From the NCBI RefSeq assembly GCF_022348165.1, contig NZ_JAKRFI010000001.1:1178001-1242000 (forward strand): 64,000 nucleotides of DNA. Reading direction: 5' to 3'. This DNA comes from Halomonas sp. McH1-25 (lineage in GTDB: Bacteria; Pseudomonadota; Gammaproteobacteria; Pseudomonadales; Halomonadaceae). The notes beneath the pieces were generated by a model. That model worked only from the letters and a program-made list of their open reading frames with translations, was not told where the DNA came from and did not search any database. The position numbers and the translations under genes are program-made. Positions within the stretch are counted from its first letter, which is position 1. Each line of letters begins with the position of its first letter. Below, piece by piece: positions 15,997-25,143 of this stretch.

Positions 15997-16695
15997 TCAA
16001 GGTCGCTTGACGAACATGTAGCCCTTGTTGCGTACCGTCTTGATCAGGTGCGGATGGGTGGAATCGTCGCCGATCTTGGGCCGAATGCGCGACACGCGTA
16101 TGTCTATGCCTCGCTCCTGTCCGTTGAATGAGATGCCACGTAGCGACGAATATATTTCTTTGCGGCTCAAAATACGGCCGGCATTGTCAGCGAGCAGCCA
16201 CAATAGGTCGAACTCGGAGCTGGTTAGGTTGATGCGTTCCCCGTCGAGCCAAGCTTCACGGATCGCATCACTGATCATCAACCTACCGAAAGTCAGTCGG
16301 GACGGACCACTACCGCCTTTGACTGGTATATTGCGCCGTATGAGTGCATTGACGTGGGCAAGCAGCAGTCTCGGCTGCACCGGCTTGGACAGGTAGTCAT
16401 CAGCCCCCATTTCCAGCCCCAATACCTGATCCACATCGTCGACTCGTGCCGTCAGTATCAGTATCGGGCCGGAATAGTACGGCTTCACGCGTCGACAGAT
16501 AGATAGGCCGTCCGTGCCGGGCAGCATCAAATCAAGAATGACGATGCCAGGCTGCAATTCGATGATGCGCTCCACGGCGAGTGTGCCATTTGCCTCGATG
16601 ATTACCTGATAGCCGTTGGCCTCAAGATATTCCTGGGTCAATTTCGCCAGGCGCTCGTCGTCCTCGACGATTAGTACACGATCCTTGTTTTCCAT
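15997..16695 (-). CDS. OmpR-family response regulator (RstA-like)
   Basis: The 232-residue protein has a receiver domain (LIVEDDERLAKLT, phospho-Asp about residue 55 in VILDLMLPGTDG, DYLSKPV near 103) and a C-terminal OmpR winged helix (LTSSEFDLLWLLADNAGRI, TVRNKGYMF at the end). Overall similarity is to RstA. ATG 16695 matches the usual N-terminus; an ATG at 16713 would add six residues and neither has an ideal ribosome binding site. No HisKA sensor of the matching type is adjacent; the gene ends ten bases from the end of the convergent histidine kinase. Confidence 0.9.
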   Translation of the reverse strand: MENKDRVLIVEDDERLAKLTQEYLEANGYQVIIEANGTLAVERIIELQPGIVILDLMLPGTDGLSICRRVKPYYSGPILILTARVDDVDQVLGLEMGADDYLSKPVQPRLLLAHVNALIRRNIPVKGGSGPSRLTFGRLMISDAIREAWLDGERINLTSSEFDLLWLLADNAGRILSRKEIYSSLRGISFNGQERGIDIRVSRIRPKIGDDSTHPHLIKTVRNKGYMFVKRP

Positions 16696-16794
16696 GTTCA
16701 AGCAATTACCCATCCTTAGCTTGCTTTGCTATATCACTGTGGTTCCTGAACCTCGTTGAACGCACCTATTGATGAAAGAACGATTCGTAAAAAC

Positions 16795-17919
16795 TCAACG
16801 AAGCAGGGTCGCCCAACTGTTTACGGTGCCAAGCGCTCGCTCACGCGCCCGACGACGCCAGGGGCGCTGTCTCCACGATGCCGGGCAGATTTCTTGGCTA
16901 ACCTCAAGATTGTCTTCGAACAGCGCGGCGACATCGGCGGCAAAGCGGCCGTCTTCGACTTCCTGGTTGGCTTCCAGATTCCAGCGCAGGCTCCAGTGAT
17001 CGAAGTTGCACGATCCTATCGTGCTCCAGTCATCTATCAGGCAAAACTTGGCATGCGTAAAGGAAGGTTGATATTCATAGACGCGTACACCTGCACGCAG
17101 TAGCCTTCCGTAATAGTGTTGTCCTGTGTAGCGCACGCTGGGATGATCGTGCTTTTTACCGGCTACCAGGAGACGAACATCGACGCCGCGTCGTGCCGCG
17201 GCCATCAAGCGCCTTCGCAAACTGAGCGTCGGCAAGAAGTAAGGCGTATAGACCCACACCCGCTGGGTGGCTGCCGAAATACGCTGTTGAAGAGAGTACC
17301 GAATCGCTTGGTCACGGCGTCCGTGCCCCCAGATCAGGCGCCCCCGCATGCCCTGTTCACGAGGTTCGGCCGACTCAGTCAACATCACATCTTCCAGACT
17401 CGGCAGGCTGTCCTTGCCCTGGGTCGATGGCGAGTCCCAGAGCTTGGTGAATAGTGCCGACCAGTCGCTGACCACCGGTCCTTCGATACGTAGCGCAATG
17501 TCGTACCACTTATCGAGGAAGTCATCCGTAAGGCAGAATCCGCCCGTGAACGCTACGCGTCCATCCACCAATACCAGCTTGCGATGATCTCGCGTCAGCT
17601 TGTGACTCAAACGCCCGGTGGAAAACGGATTGAAGAAGCGCAAGGCAGCACCCGACTGCGTCAATCGCGCCCTGTCGCGTTGCTTCAAGCCCTTGGCACC
17701 GTAGCCATCGAAGAGAACCTGAACGTGAACGCCGCGGTTTGCTGCCCGAACGAGGGCATCGATGACCCTGTCGGCAAGATGACCGGATTCGGCCAGGTAC
17801 TGCTCGAACAGAATCGTCTCGTTCGCATCGTCAATGGCTGCGAGTATTTCTGGTATGTAGCGCTTACCTTCCGGTAATAAAGTAAACTGATTGCCGCTTC
17901 GCCATACACTGCGCGTCAT
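16795..17919 (-). CDS. Phospholipase D-family protein, cardiolipin synthase B-like
   Basis: The 374-residue product has two HKD motifs: H112-x-K114-x4-D119 in RDHRKLVLVDGRVAFTGG and H288-x-K290-x4-D295 in THAKFCLIDDWSTIGS. This is the arrangement of ClsB-type enzymes, which lack N-terminal membrane segments and join phosphatidyl groups to glycerol, PG or PE. The length fits ClsB. A second ClsA/ClsC cannot be excluded elsewhere. It stands alone, with a 310-base AT-rich upstream region shared with the second sRNA. Confidence 0.9.
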   Translation of the reverse strand: MTRSVWRSGNQFTLLPEGKRYIPEILAAIDDANETILFEQYLAESGHLADRVIDALVRAANRGVHVQVLFDGYGAKGLKQRDRARLTQSGAALRFFNPFSTGRLSHKLTRDHRKLVLVDGRVAFTGGFCLTDDFLDKWYDIALRIEGPVVSDWSALFTKLWDSPSTQGKDSLPSLEDVMLTESAEPREQGMRGRLIWGHGRRDQAIRYSLQQRISAATQRVWVYTPYFLPTLSLRRRLMAAARRGVDVRLLVAGKKHDHPSVRYTGQHYYGRLLRAGVRVYEYQPSFTHAKFCLIDDWSTIGSCNFDHWSLRWNLEANQEVEDGRFAADVAALFEDNLEVSQEICPASWRQRPWRRRARERALGTVNSWATLLR

Positions 17920-18232
17920 TAATACCCTCCATGGCTTTTATAATGACAAAACGATACAAAATTTTGACTTAATATCGCCTTAATACTTTACTTTTTTACA
18001 TTCCATGCTAGCTATAACCTTTGTTTATTAAAAACCCTAAGTTTTAAAAAAACCATAAAGAATGTAACAAAATAACTTAATAATTAATCCATTATTTTCA
18101 TGGCCTTACGTTTAATCATCCCATCTGGCTTAGATAACCATCACAAATGCCTACGCGTTTTGGCGGCAATCTCTTACACGCCTAAGGCACATAGGTTAGT
18201 AAAAAGTTCACAAACCCCGTGTATCATGAGAC

Positions 18233-18371
18233 TCATTGGGCAAGGATGTTCAATCAGGGAAGACCGAGTACAAGGACGACTCAAGTACCAAGGATGCACG
18301 GGCAGGATGCCTGTGATAGCAGCAAGGAAAGCAGTACTAGAAAGCCCGGCCAAATGGTCGGGCTTTCTAGT
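18233..18371 (+). ncRNA. CsrB/RsmZ-type GGA-repeat small RNA, copy 2
   Basis: Six GGA triplets (18244, 18258, 18274, 18292, 18305, 18326) are spread over about 90 bases with no open frame, followed by a strong terminator: CTAGAAAGCCCG (18338-18349 region) pairs with CGGGCTTTCTAG ending at 18370, then TTT. GGC-AGGAT-GCC at 18301-18311 displays a GGA in a loop. GGATGCCTG, CAGCAAGGAA and AGCCCGGC occur in the same order as in copy 1, which marks the two as paralogues. TATCAT at 18222-18227 is a possible -10 without a good -35, as in activator-dependent rsm promoters, and CTTACA at 18173 is a possible GacA half site. The 5' end is estimated. The rest of 17920-18232 is very AT-rich and holds no gene. 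Confidence 0.8.
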
Positions 18372-18382
18372 TTAACCACCTG

Positions 18383-18730
18383 TCACTGTCCGCGTCGCGC
18401 CATGGCCCGTCGCAACTCCTCCCGATAGGCCCCGGCATGCTGCGCCGGGTCGGCAGGAAAACGCTCCAGCTCGACGGCGAGGTCAAAGAAACCCTGTGCC
18501 GGCACTCCCTCCCCTCGCCGGCTGACGATCAGTGCGGCAATGAAAGGTCGGCCCTGCTCAGCGTCCTCGCGCATTAGCGCTTCCAATGCTCGAGCCACAC
18601 GCTGGATGGTGCGTGGCGGGCAAAGGCCCACTGCCTCGGCGAGTTGTTGATAGGTCATCGGCAAGGCCTCGTGGGGTGCAGTCTCGAGAACGTGCCGAAC
18701 CTGGGCGGGCAGCGATGGATCGTCAGTCAT
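18383..18730 (-). CDS. Hypothetical protein with winged-helix-like N-terminus
   Basis: A 115-residue product. The segment MTYQQLAEAVGLCPPRTIQRVARALEALM looks like a helix-turn-helix or winged helix, followed by a strand-rich IAALIVSRRGEGVPAQGFFDLAVEL and a basic C-terminus. I cannot assign it to a named family. ATG 18728-18730 is chosen because homologous-looking content starts there, although the frame opens 30 bases earlier. It is convergent with the second sRNA, whose terminator lies just beyond its stop. Confidence 0.7.
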   Translation of the reverse strand: MTDDPSLPAQVRHVLETAPHEALPMTYQQLAEAVGLCPPRTIQRVARALEALMREDAEQGRPFIAALIVSRRGEGVPAQGFFDLAVELERFPADPAQHAGAYREELRRAMARRGQ

Positions 18731-18939
18731 GGCAATGCTCGGGACTCGGCCTGTTGGCAAAGGGCGGGATGGTAACCCTTAACTTACTCCCGCGGCGAGA
18801 GGCCGCCAAACGTGTTCGATCGGCAGGGTCGCGAAAGCACCAGCCAAGAAAAACCGTTCATACTCGGCTTTCGCTGGCACGTAGGCATCCCATGCGACTT
18901 GACCGCATTCCTGCACGATAGTGTGATGGACCGACCGTC

Positions 18940-19860
18940 ATGTCCGTCGGCATTTTCTCCGGCGCCAGCCCAGAGGCCTCCATGCAAAGTTCCCTGCGAA
19001 AGATCGTGCTCATCGACAACGGCTCCCTGCGCCCCCAGGCCACGCTCAACCTGCGTCGCCTTGCCCACGCCCTGAGCCAGGCCACCGGCGAGGCCGTCGA
19101 GGCCGCATCCCTGCTGCACTCCTTCAAGATTCCCGCCGAGCAGCTCGACGGCCGCAAGGCCGTGACGCTGGGACCATTGGCCGAGCGGTATGCGGCAGAG
19201 GGTGTGCGCGAGCTGCTCATCCTGCCGTTCTTCTTCGGCCCCAGCCAGGCGCTGACCCGCTACCTGCCCGAGCGCCTGGCCGAGGTGCAGGCCAGCTACC
19301 CGCAACTGAGCGCCAAGGTGGCTCTGCCCCTGGTCGACACCCAGGCGTCGGTGGACCTGCGCCTGGCGCAGCTGTTGGCGGACAACGTGCGCGAACGGAT
19401 GGCCGGCCTGGCGCAGCCCAAGGTGGTGCTGGTCGATCACGGCAGCCCGATCCCCGAAGTGACGGCGGTGCGCAACTACCTTGCCGGCCAGTTGAGCGTG
19501 CTGCTCGGCGATGAGTCCGGGTGCGTCACTTTTGCCTCCATGGAGCGCCGCGATGGCGAGGCCTATCGCTTCAATGAGCCGCTGCTGGAACACCTGCTGG
19601 CCTCGCCGGCGCTGGCCCAAGGCGACGTGATCCTGTCCATGCTGTTTCTTTCCCCGGGGCGCCACGCCGGCGAAGGCGGCGACATTGCGGAAATCTGCGA
19701 GCGGGCGATGGCACAGTCGCCCGGCTTGAACGTCGTCACCACGCGTCTGGTGGGGGAAAACGACGCCATCGTGGATATTCTCGTCACTCGCCTGCAGCAG
19801 GCTCTTGCCGGCAAGCCGCTACTCACGGTAATACCGGCAACCGGAACAAGCGCCACCTGA
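18940..19860 (+). CDS. CbiX/sirohydrochlorin chelatase-like two-domain protein
   Basis: About 306 residues with two CbiX-type halves: IVLIDNGSLRPQATLNLRRL near the N-terminus, and VVLVDHGSPIPEVTAVRNYL near 162 with the HGS metal-binding His, then LFLSPGRHAGEGGDI near 238. The first half has Asn (DNGS) where the chelatase His would be, so only the second half may bind metal. Class II chelatases insert Co, Ni or Fe into sirohydrochlorin, but no tetrapyrrole genes are nearby and the function is open. ATG 18940 or the ATG at 18982 could be used. It reads toward the carnitine operon with about 100 bases between. Confidence 0.75.
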   Translation: MSVGIFSGASPEASMQSSLRKIVLIDNGSLRPQATLNLRRLAHALSQATGEAVEAASLLHSFKIPAEQLDGRKAVTLGPLAERYAAEGVRELLILPFFFGPSQALTRYLPERLAEVQASYPQLSAKVALPLVDTQASVDLRLAQLLADNVRERMAGLAQPKVVLVDHGSPIPEVTAVRNYLAGQLSVLLGDESGCVTFASMERRDGEAYRFNEPLLEHLLASPALAQGDVILSMLFLSPGRHAGEGGDIAEICERAMAQSPGLNVVTTRLVGENDAIVDILVTRLQQALAGKPLLTVIPATGTSAT

Positions 19861-19963
19861 GCGTCTGTCGCCTTACGCACATTAATCGACGCCCGCCGAC
19901 AAAACACCGGGGCATGCTGGCTCGATAATGGATCACGTTCGAACCCCACGGAGGAAGCGCAAC

Positions 19964-20884
19964 GTGAACCGTAACGTCATCCTGACCTGTGCCGTCACCG
20001 GTGCCGGCGATACCGTCGGCAAGAATCCCAGCGTGCCGGTGACGCCCAAGCAGATCGCCGACGACTGCATCGACGCTGCCCGCGCCGGCGCCAGCGTGGC
20101 CCATATCCACGTACGCGATCCCGAAACCGGCGGCATCAGTCACTCGGTCGACCACTTCCGAGAAGTGATGGAGCGGGTACGCGAAGCCAACGTCGACATC
20201 GTCATGAACATTACCGCCGGGGGCGGCGGCGACTGGATTCCCGATGCCGGGGACCCGACCCGCGGCGGCCCCGGCACCGACATCCAGACCCCGGCCGAGC
20301 GTCACGCCCCCGTGGGCGAGCTGCTACCGGAGCTGTGCACCCTGGATTGCGGCAGCCTCAACTTCGGCGACATGGTCTATGTCAATCCTGCCGACTGGCT
20401 GCGCGAACATGCCCGCCTGGTACAGGCCGCCGGGGTCAAGCCGGAGCTCGAGTGCTTCGACCTGGGTCACGTGTGGTTCGCCCGCCAGCTCCAGCAGGAA
20501 GGCCTGATCGACGGCGATCCGCTGTTCCAGCTTTGCCTGGGCATCCCCTGGGGCGCCGAGGCCGACACCGAGACCATGCTGACCATGCGCAACAAGCTGC
20601 CGACCGGCGCACATTGGGCGGCCTTCGGCATCGGCCGCCATCAGATGCCCATGGTGGCTCAGGCTCTCCTGCTGGGCGGCCACGCCCGGGTCGGCCTGGA
20701 GGACAACCTCTATCTTGAAAAGGGTGTGCTGGCCAGCAATGCGCAACTGGTAGAGAAGTCCGTCACCCTCATAGAGAATCTGGGTGCCCGCGTCATGTCT
20801 CCGGCCGAGACCCGCTCCCATCTCGGGCTGCGCGACCCGCGCACCGGCAAGGCCACCGAGAATACTACGGGAGGCGAGACATGA
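19964..20884 (+). CDS. cdhC: 3-dehydrocarnitine cleavage enzyme (BKACE family)
   Basis: The 306-residue product belongs to the beta-keto acid cleavage enzyme (DUF849) family: [18 protein letters not shown], then the zinc-binding [10 protein letters not shown] near residue 46, and [20 protein letters not shown] near 228. Next to carnitine dehydrogenase and a thioesterase, the reaction is 3-dehydrocarnitine plus acetyl-CoA to betainyl-CoA plus acetoacetate. The start is GTG 19964, with GAGGA about eight bases upstream; the ATG at 19928 lacks a site. The stop overlaps the next start (ATGA). Confidence 0.9.
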   Translation: MNRNVILTCAVTGAGDTVGKNPSVPVTPKQIADDCIDAARAGASVAHIHVRDPETGGISHSVDHFREVMERVREANVDIVMNITAGGGGDWIPDAGDPTRGGPGTDIQTPAERHAPVGELLPELCTLDCGSLNFGDMVYVNPADWLREHARLVQAAGVKPELECFDLGHVWFARQLQQEGLIDGDPLFQLCLGIPWGAEADTETMLTMRNKLPTGAHWAAFGIGRHQMPMVAQALLLGGHARVGLEDNLYLEKGVLASNAQLVEKSVTLIENLGARVMSPAETRSHLGLRDPRTGKATENTTGGET

Positions 20885-21837
20885 GCCCACAACTGAGCGT
20901 CGTCGGTACCGGCGTGATCGGCAACGGCTGGATCGCCCGGGCGCTGGCGCAAGGCTGGGACGTGGTGGCCTTCGATCCGGCCGCCGGAGCTGAAGCGCGC
21001 ACACGCGCCTTCGTCGACAACGCCTGGGAATCGCTGACCCGGCTGGGACTGGCCGAGGGTGCCGATCCGGCGCGGCTGACCTTCGTCGATAACCTGGAAG
21101 CCGTCGTTGAAGGCGCCGACCTGATCCAGGAGAACGTGCCCGAGCGCCTGGAACTCAAGCGCGAGATCCTCGCCAGGCTGGATGCCGTCGCCGCGCCCGA
21201 GACGATCATCGGCTCGTCCACGTCCGGCTTCAAGCCCAGTGACCTGCAGCAGGACTGCACTCGCTCGCCGGGCCGGGTCATCGTTGCCCACCCGTTCAAT
21301 CCGGTTTACCTGCTGCCCCTGGTGGAACTGGTGGGCGGCAGCGTCACCGTACCCGCCGAAATCGATACGGCCCGCGACCTTTATCAGACACTGGCCATGC
21401 GCCCGCTGGTGGTACGCCGCGAGATCGAGGGACACATCGCCGACCGGTTGATGGAGGCGCTGTGGCGCGAGGCGCTGCACTTGGTCAATGACGGCGTGGC
21501 CACCACCGAGGAAATCGACGCCGCCGTGGTCTATGGTTGCGGCCTGCGCTGGTCGCTGATGGGCACCTTCCTGACATTCCATCTGGCCGGTGGAGACCAG
21601 GGCATGCGCCACATGCTCGAGCAGTTCGGCCCGGCCCTGAAGTTGCCCTGGACCCGGCTCGAGGCACCGGCGCTGACCGACGAGCTGATCGATCGGGTCG
21701 TGAAAGGCTGCGAGTTTCAGGCCGCCGGGCGTCCGGTCGCCGAGCTCGACCGGCGCCGCGACGATTTTCTGGTCGAACTGCTGGCGCTAGTGCAGAAATA
21801 CTGGCCCGAAGCCGAAGGACTGGAGGGACGCATCTGA
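20881..21837 (+). CDS. cdhA: L-carnitine 3-dehydrogenase
   Basis: The 318-residue protein has the 3-hydroxyacyl-CoA dehydrogenase architecture: an N-terminal Rossmann motif [19 protein letters not shown], the [11 protein letters not shown] segment near 116, and [17 protein letters not shown] near 139, followed by a helical C-terminal domain. It oxidises L-carnitine to 3-dehydrocarnitine with NAD. Length and context match known carnitine dehydrogenases. It is coupled by overlaps to cdhC (ATGA) and cdhB (TGATG). Confidence 0.93.
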   Translation: MSPQLSVVGTGVIGNGWIARALAQGWDVVAFDPAAGAEARTRAFVDNAWESLTRLGLAEGADPARLTFVDNLEAVVEGADLIQENVPERLELKREILARLDAVAAPETIIGSSTSGFKPSDLQQDCTRSPGRVIVAHPFNPVYLLPLVELVGGSVTVPAEIDTARDLYQTLAMRPLVVRREIEGHIADRLMEALWREALHLVNDGVATTEEIDAAVVYGCGLRWSLMGTFLTFHLAGGDQGMRHMLEQFGPALKLPWTRLEAPALTDELIDRVVKGCEFQAAGRPVAELDRRRDDFLVELLALVQKYWPEAEGLEGRI

Positions 21838-22304
21838 TGCCCTTGCTTGCCACCCGCGTCGCCCCGGCGTGGGTCGATTACAACGGCCATATGAACGATG
21901 CCGAGTATGCCCGGGTGTTCTCGCTGGGTGTGGAGGCGCTGATGGAGCGCATCGGCCTCGACGAGGCCGGACGTGAGAAGGAGCGCTATACGCTGTATAC
22001 CCTGGAGACCCACCTCTGCTATCGGCGCGAGGTCCACGAGGGCCAGGCGCTCGAGATCGAGGTGACGCTGCTGGATCGCGACGCCAAGCGCCTGCACGTC
22101 TTCTTCGAGATGCGCGACACCCACGGCAACCTGCTGGCAACCAGCGAGCAGATGCTGATGGGCATGGCGACGGCTGCCGACGGGGCCCGGCCGGCGCCCT
22201 TTCCCGAGGCGGTGGGCCGGGCCATCGCCGAGCTGCCAGCAGCGCCTGTGGCAGCTTGGCCGGAACTCGCCGGCCGGCGTATCGGCCTTCCGCCCAAACG
22301 CTGA
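21837..22304 (+). CDS. cdhB: Betainyl-CoA thioesterase (hotdog fold)
   Basis: The 155-residue product is a 4HBT-type hotdog thioesterase: VDYNGHMNDAEYARVFS near residue 14 contains the D-x-N-G-H-x-N catalytic loop, followed by the ETHLCYRREVHEGQALEIEV strands. In the carnitine pathway it releases glycine betaine from betainyl-CoA, giving a compatible solute valuable to a halophile. The start overlaps the cdhA stop in TGATG. A fused version exists in some species; here the enzymes are separate. Confidence 0.9.
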   Translation: MPLLATRVAPAWVDYNGHMNDAEYARVFSLGVEALMERIGLDEAGREKERYTLYTLETHLCYRREVHEGQALEIEVTLLDRDAKRLHVFFEMRDTHGNLLATSEQMLMGMATAADGARPAPFPEAVGRAIAELPAAPVAAWPELAGRRIGLPPKR

Positions 22305-22318
22305 AGCCAGCGATTCGC

Positions 22319-23299
22319 TCAGCTGCCTCGGCGCGTCTGCCGGGGCGTCTCGCCGTAATATTCCCGGAAGGCGCGCGAGAAGCTGGAACTCGAGGCAAAG
22401 CCGCAGGCCAGCCCCACCGCCAAGATGTCGAGGTCGGTTTCCTCGAGCAGGTGGCGGGCCCGTTCGAGACGCAATGCCAGGTACCAGTCCCGAGGGGAGC
22501 GGCCAAGCTCGCGCTCGAAGAGCCGTTGCAGATGGCGCAACGACACGCCGCTGCGCCGAGCCACGTCGGCCAGCGCCAGCGGCGATTCCACATGACGTTC
22601 CATCAGGGCCACCGCTTCGATCAGCCGGGCGTTGTGCGTGCCGAGGCGCCGCACCAGGGACATGCGTTGCTGGTCGTGTCGGGTGCGGATACGTTCGTGC
22701 ACCAGCTGTTCGGACACGTCGATGGCCAGTTGCGCACCGTGACGCCGGGCGATGATTTCCAGCGCCATGTCCATGGCCGCCGCCCCGCCGGCGCAGGAGA
22801 AGCGCCGGGCCCCCAGCTCGAAAAGCTCGTCGGAGGTGGCAATCGCCGGGAAGCGTTCGCGAAAGGCCGGCAGACTTTCCCAGTGCAGCGTGATCCGCTC
22901 GCCATCGACGAGTTTCTCATCGAGCAACCCCGCCGCGGCCAGCAGAAAGCAGCCGGTATCGATCCCGCCCAGCGCACAGCCTGCCGCGTCGAGACGATGC
23001 AGCCATCGCGTCAGCTTGCGGGTCGGGTGGCATTCGGGGTCGAACCCGCTGCACACCGCCAGTGACGGCAGCGTCTGCAGCTCATCGATAGAGTGGTCGG
23101 CAAGCAGGGTCATGCCATTGGAGGCACTCACCGGACCGCCGTCCTCGCTGATCAATAGCCACTCGAAGAGCGTCTTGCCGCTGATACGGTTGGCGATGCG
23201 CAGCGGTTCGACAGCCGAGAAGAACGCCATCATCGAGAAGCGCGGCAACAGCAGAAAACCGATCGACTCAGGCCAGGGGCCGGAATGGTCGAGACGCAT
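22319..23299 (-). CDS. cdhR: AraC-family regulator with GATase1-like domain, CdhR-like
   Basis: About 326 residues: a DJ-1/PfpI-like N-terminal domain (IGFLLLPRFSMMAFFSAVEPLR, GIDTGCFLLAAAGLLDEK near 132) and a C-terminal AraC pair of helix-turn-helices (LALADVARRSGVSLRHLQRLF, then the CGFASSSSFSRAFREYYGE-type end). This is the layout of GbdR, CdhR and ArgR activators. Its position, convergent with cdhCAB and 14 bases from cdhB, supports it being the carnitine-responsive activator CdhR. ATG 23299 is preferred to the upstream TTG. Confidence 0.88.
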   Translation of the reverse strand: MRLDHSGPWPESIGFLLLPRFSMMAFFSAVEPLRIANRISGKTLFEWLLISEDGGPVSASNGMTLLADHSIDELQTLPSLAVCSGFDPECHPTRKLTRWLHRLDAAGCALGGIDTGCFLLAAAGLLDEKLVDGERITLHWESLPAFRERFPAIATSDELFELGARRFSCAGGAAAMDMALEIIARRHGAQLAIDVSEQLVHERIRTRHDQQRMSLVRRLGTHNARLIEAVALMERHVESPLALADVARRSGVSLRHLQRLFERELGRSPRDWYLALRLERARHLLEETDLDILAVGLACGFASSSSFSRAFREYYGETPRQTRRGS

Positions 23300-23308
23300 A
23301 GACAACGT

Positions 23309-23605
23309 TCAAGCGTTCGGGTCGAAGAGCTTCACTTCGCGGATCTCGACATGTTCCCAGACGCGGCCGGTCATGTAGGGCTCGGTCTCGAGCCAGGCAT
23401 CCAGCGCCTGCCGATCGGCAAACCGGAAGTGAGCATTGGAGCCGATCATCTTGCCTTCATCGTTGAGGATCGCTCCACCGCTGAGAAACTTTCCCTGCCT
23501 GGCGAGTTCGCGAACGCCTTCCAGATGTGCGTTGCGATTGGCCAAACGACGGTCGAGCGCCTCGTCGTCCGTGTAATCGTAGGCCACCACGGCGTATTGC
23601 TTCAT
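23309..23605 (-). CDS. YciI-family protein
   Basis: The 98-residue product is a single YCII domain: MKQYAVVAYDYTDDEALDRR, then ANRNAHLEGVRELARQGKF with the conserved His, and WLETEPYMTGRVWEHVEIRE. YciI proteins are small ferredoxin-like dimers with a putative His-Asp active site and mostly unknown reactions. It lies nine bases upstream of cdhR on the same strand, so it is probably co-transcribed and may take part in carnitine or betaine metabolism, though this is only context. Confidence 0.88.
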   Translation of the reverse strand: MKQYAVVAYDYTDDEALDRRLANRNAHLEGVRELARQGKFLSGGAILNDEGKMIGSNAHFRFADRQALDAWLETEPYMTGRVWEHVEIREVKLFDPNA

Positions 23606-23767
23606 GTTCCACTCCTATCGCATATGCTTTCAACTACACACGGACACAAGCCGGTATCAACGGCAGCTCAGCCACAGGAGCTTTCCCGACTTGGCCCGAA
23701 TCCCTGAGCGGTACTATGTTGGGAACTGCAGTAACACTCAATAAATAACGACCCCAAGGAGGGAGTC

Positions 23768-24343
23768 ATGACCGTGACCAATGACAGCCGTCCAGCAACG
23801 GATGTCGTCGACATCCTGACCGCCGATCACCGTGAGATGACCGAGTTGCTCGCTCAGGCCGCGCATACACCGGATGCCCAACAGCGCCGTGACCTGGTCG
23901 AAACGGTAATCGCCGAGGTAATGCGCCATGCCGTTGCCGAGGAGATGTATGTCTATCCGACGATGGAGAAGCACCTGCCGAACGGCAAGGAAGAAGTCGA
24001 ACATGACAAGCAGGAACACGACGAGATCGTGCAGGTCATGAAAAAGCTGGAAGACGCCGATGCGGCCGATCCACAGTTCATGGCGTTGGTGCAGGAACTG
24101 GACAAGCAACTGCGTCACCATGCCGATGACGAGGAGTCCGATCAGTTCCCTTCACTGCGCAAGCATCTGGCTCAGGATCAACTGATCGACATGGGCAACA
24201 AGGTGCAGAATGCCAAGCAACTGGCGCCGACCCGCCCGCACCCCAGTGCGCCCCATTCCGAGCTGTTCCACAAGAGCGTCGGACCGGGCGTCGGCATGGT
24301 CGACCGGCTCCGCGACAAGCTCACCGGCCGCCAGACCGGCTGA
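23768..24343 (+). CDS. Hemerythrin HHE-domain protein
   Basis: The 191-residue protein has an HHE cation-binding four-helix bundle over residues 12-140: LTADHREMTELL, VMRHAVAEEMYVYPTMEKH, EHDKQEHDEIVQVM and RHHADDEESDQFPSLRKH supply the His/Glu iron ligands. A Pro-rich, likely flexible tail follows (APTRPHPSAPHSE). Such proteins bind a di-iron centre and respond to oxygen, NO or oxidative stress. GGAGG precedes the ATG. It is a single gene, with a short hairpin-free spacer to the remnant behind it. Confidence 0.9.
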   Translation: MTVTNDSRPATDVVDILTADHREMTELLAQAAHTPDAQQRRDLVETVIAEVMRHAVAEEMYVYPTMEKHLPNGKEEVEHDKQEHDEIVQVMKKLEDADAADPQFMALVQELDKQLRHHADDEESDQFPSLRKHLAQDQLIDMGNKVQNAKQLAPTRPHPSAPHSELFHKSVGPGVGMVDRLRDKLTGRQTG

Positions 24344-24406
24344 TCGTTTTGCCATTCGACACACTTCGCCGATGGCTGCGAAGTGTGTCAGCCGGCGCCG
24401 GGATGC

Positions 24407-24876
24407 TCAGCTATTGCTGCGTCGCGGCGCAATCCGGATGCCTCCCACCCAACGCTCTCCCGGTGCGTAATCCAGCCAGTTGCGCCGCCCTTCGAGCATC
24501 TCCCGGCCCAGATCGGTCAATAAAAGACGCCGCTGCGGCCATTCCTTGTCGGTGCTGGACAAGGCCATTGCCGGTTCCGGTGCCGTGGTCAGCGGCTGGA
24601 TGAGCCACCAGAACATCAAGTCACCCAGATAGGGCAGCGGCTCGTATTCGCGCATCAAGTGGGAGAACGCCTGGCCGACCGTCAGCGGGCCATCACGAAC
24701 TGGGCATCGGCGAGTCGTAGGGTGGATTCACGCAGCGGGATATGACGGGCCACTCGAGCCAGAGCGGAAGGCTCGTGGGCAAGTGCCGCCTTGAGCAGTT
24801 CCTTGGCGCGCTTGCGCTGCTGTTCGAGGTTGAGTCGACCATGTGAGGTGGCATCGTGCCGGAGATGCGTCGTCAT
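24407..24876 (-). pseudogene. DUF1835-type protein remnant: both ends present, middle deleted and frameshifted
   Basis: From ATG 24876 (with GGAGGG upstream) 64 residues read LNLEQQRKRAKELLKAAL...LADAQFVMAR, the usual N-terminal start of this family, and then stop at 24682. In another frame the sequence continues without a gap as GPLTVGQAFSHLM, EYEPLPYLGDLMFWWLIQPL and finally LTDLGREMLEGRRNWLDY...RWVGGIRI, the known C-terminus of DUF1835-type proteins. The roughly 200-residue middle is missing. The simplest reading is a deletion with its junction near 24690 that also shifted the frame. Family assignment is from memory of the motifs. Confidence 0.65.
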
Positions 24877-25143
24877 ACGATTCCCTCCATGCACCTGTGT
24901 CCGCCAGCCAGGCTGGGATTCGTATGGAAGTCGGCAATCGAAGCGATGGGCGCAGCCCTTTCCGCGGACGGGGACGCCTGTGCGGCGTTCTTCTAGCGTA
25001 TCCAAAAGTAAGCGGGAGTCAATCGGCTCTGGCAGCTTCGCAGTCATCCCAGGCAAACGCTGACACGCTTATTGTCCAGACGATTCATACCGAGCCCGAA
25101 TGACAACTCATGAGACTTTGCTACTTTAACAGTATGTCTTTAA

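Noticed and set aside
18940-19860. Part of a cobalamin or siroheme operon
   Set aside because: No cob, cbi or cys genes are adjacent, and one of the two halves lacks the metal-binding His.
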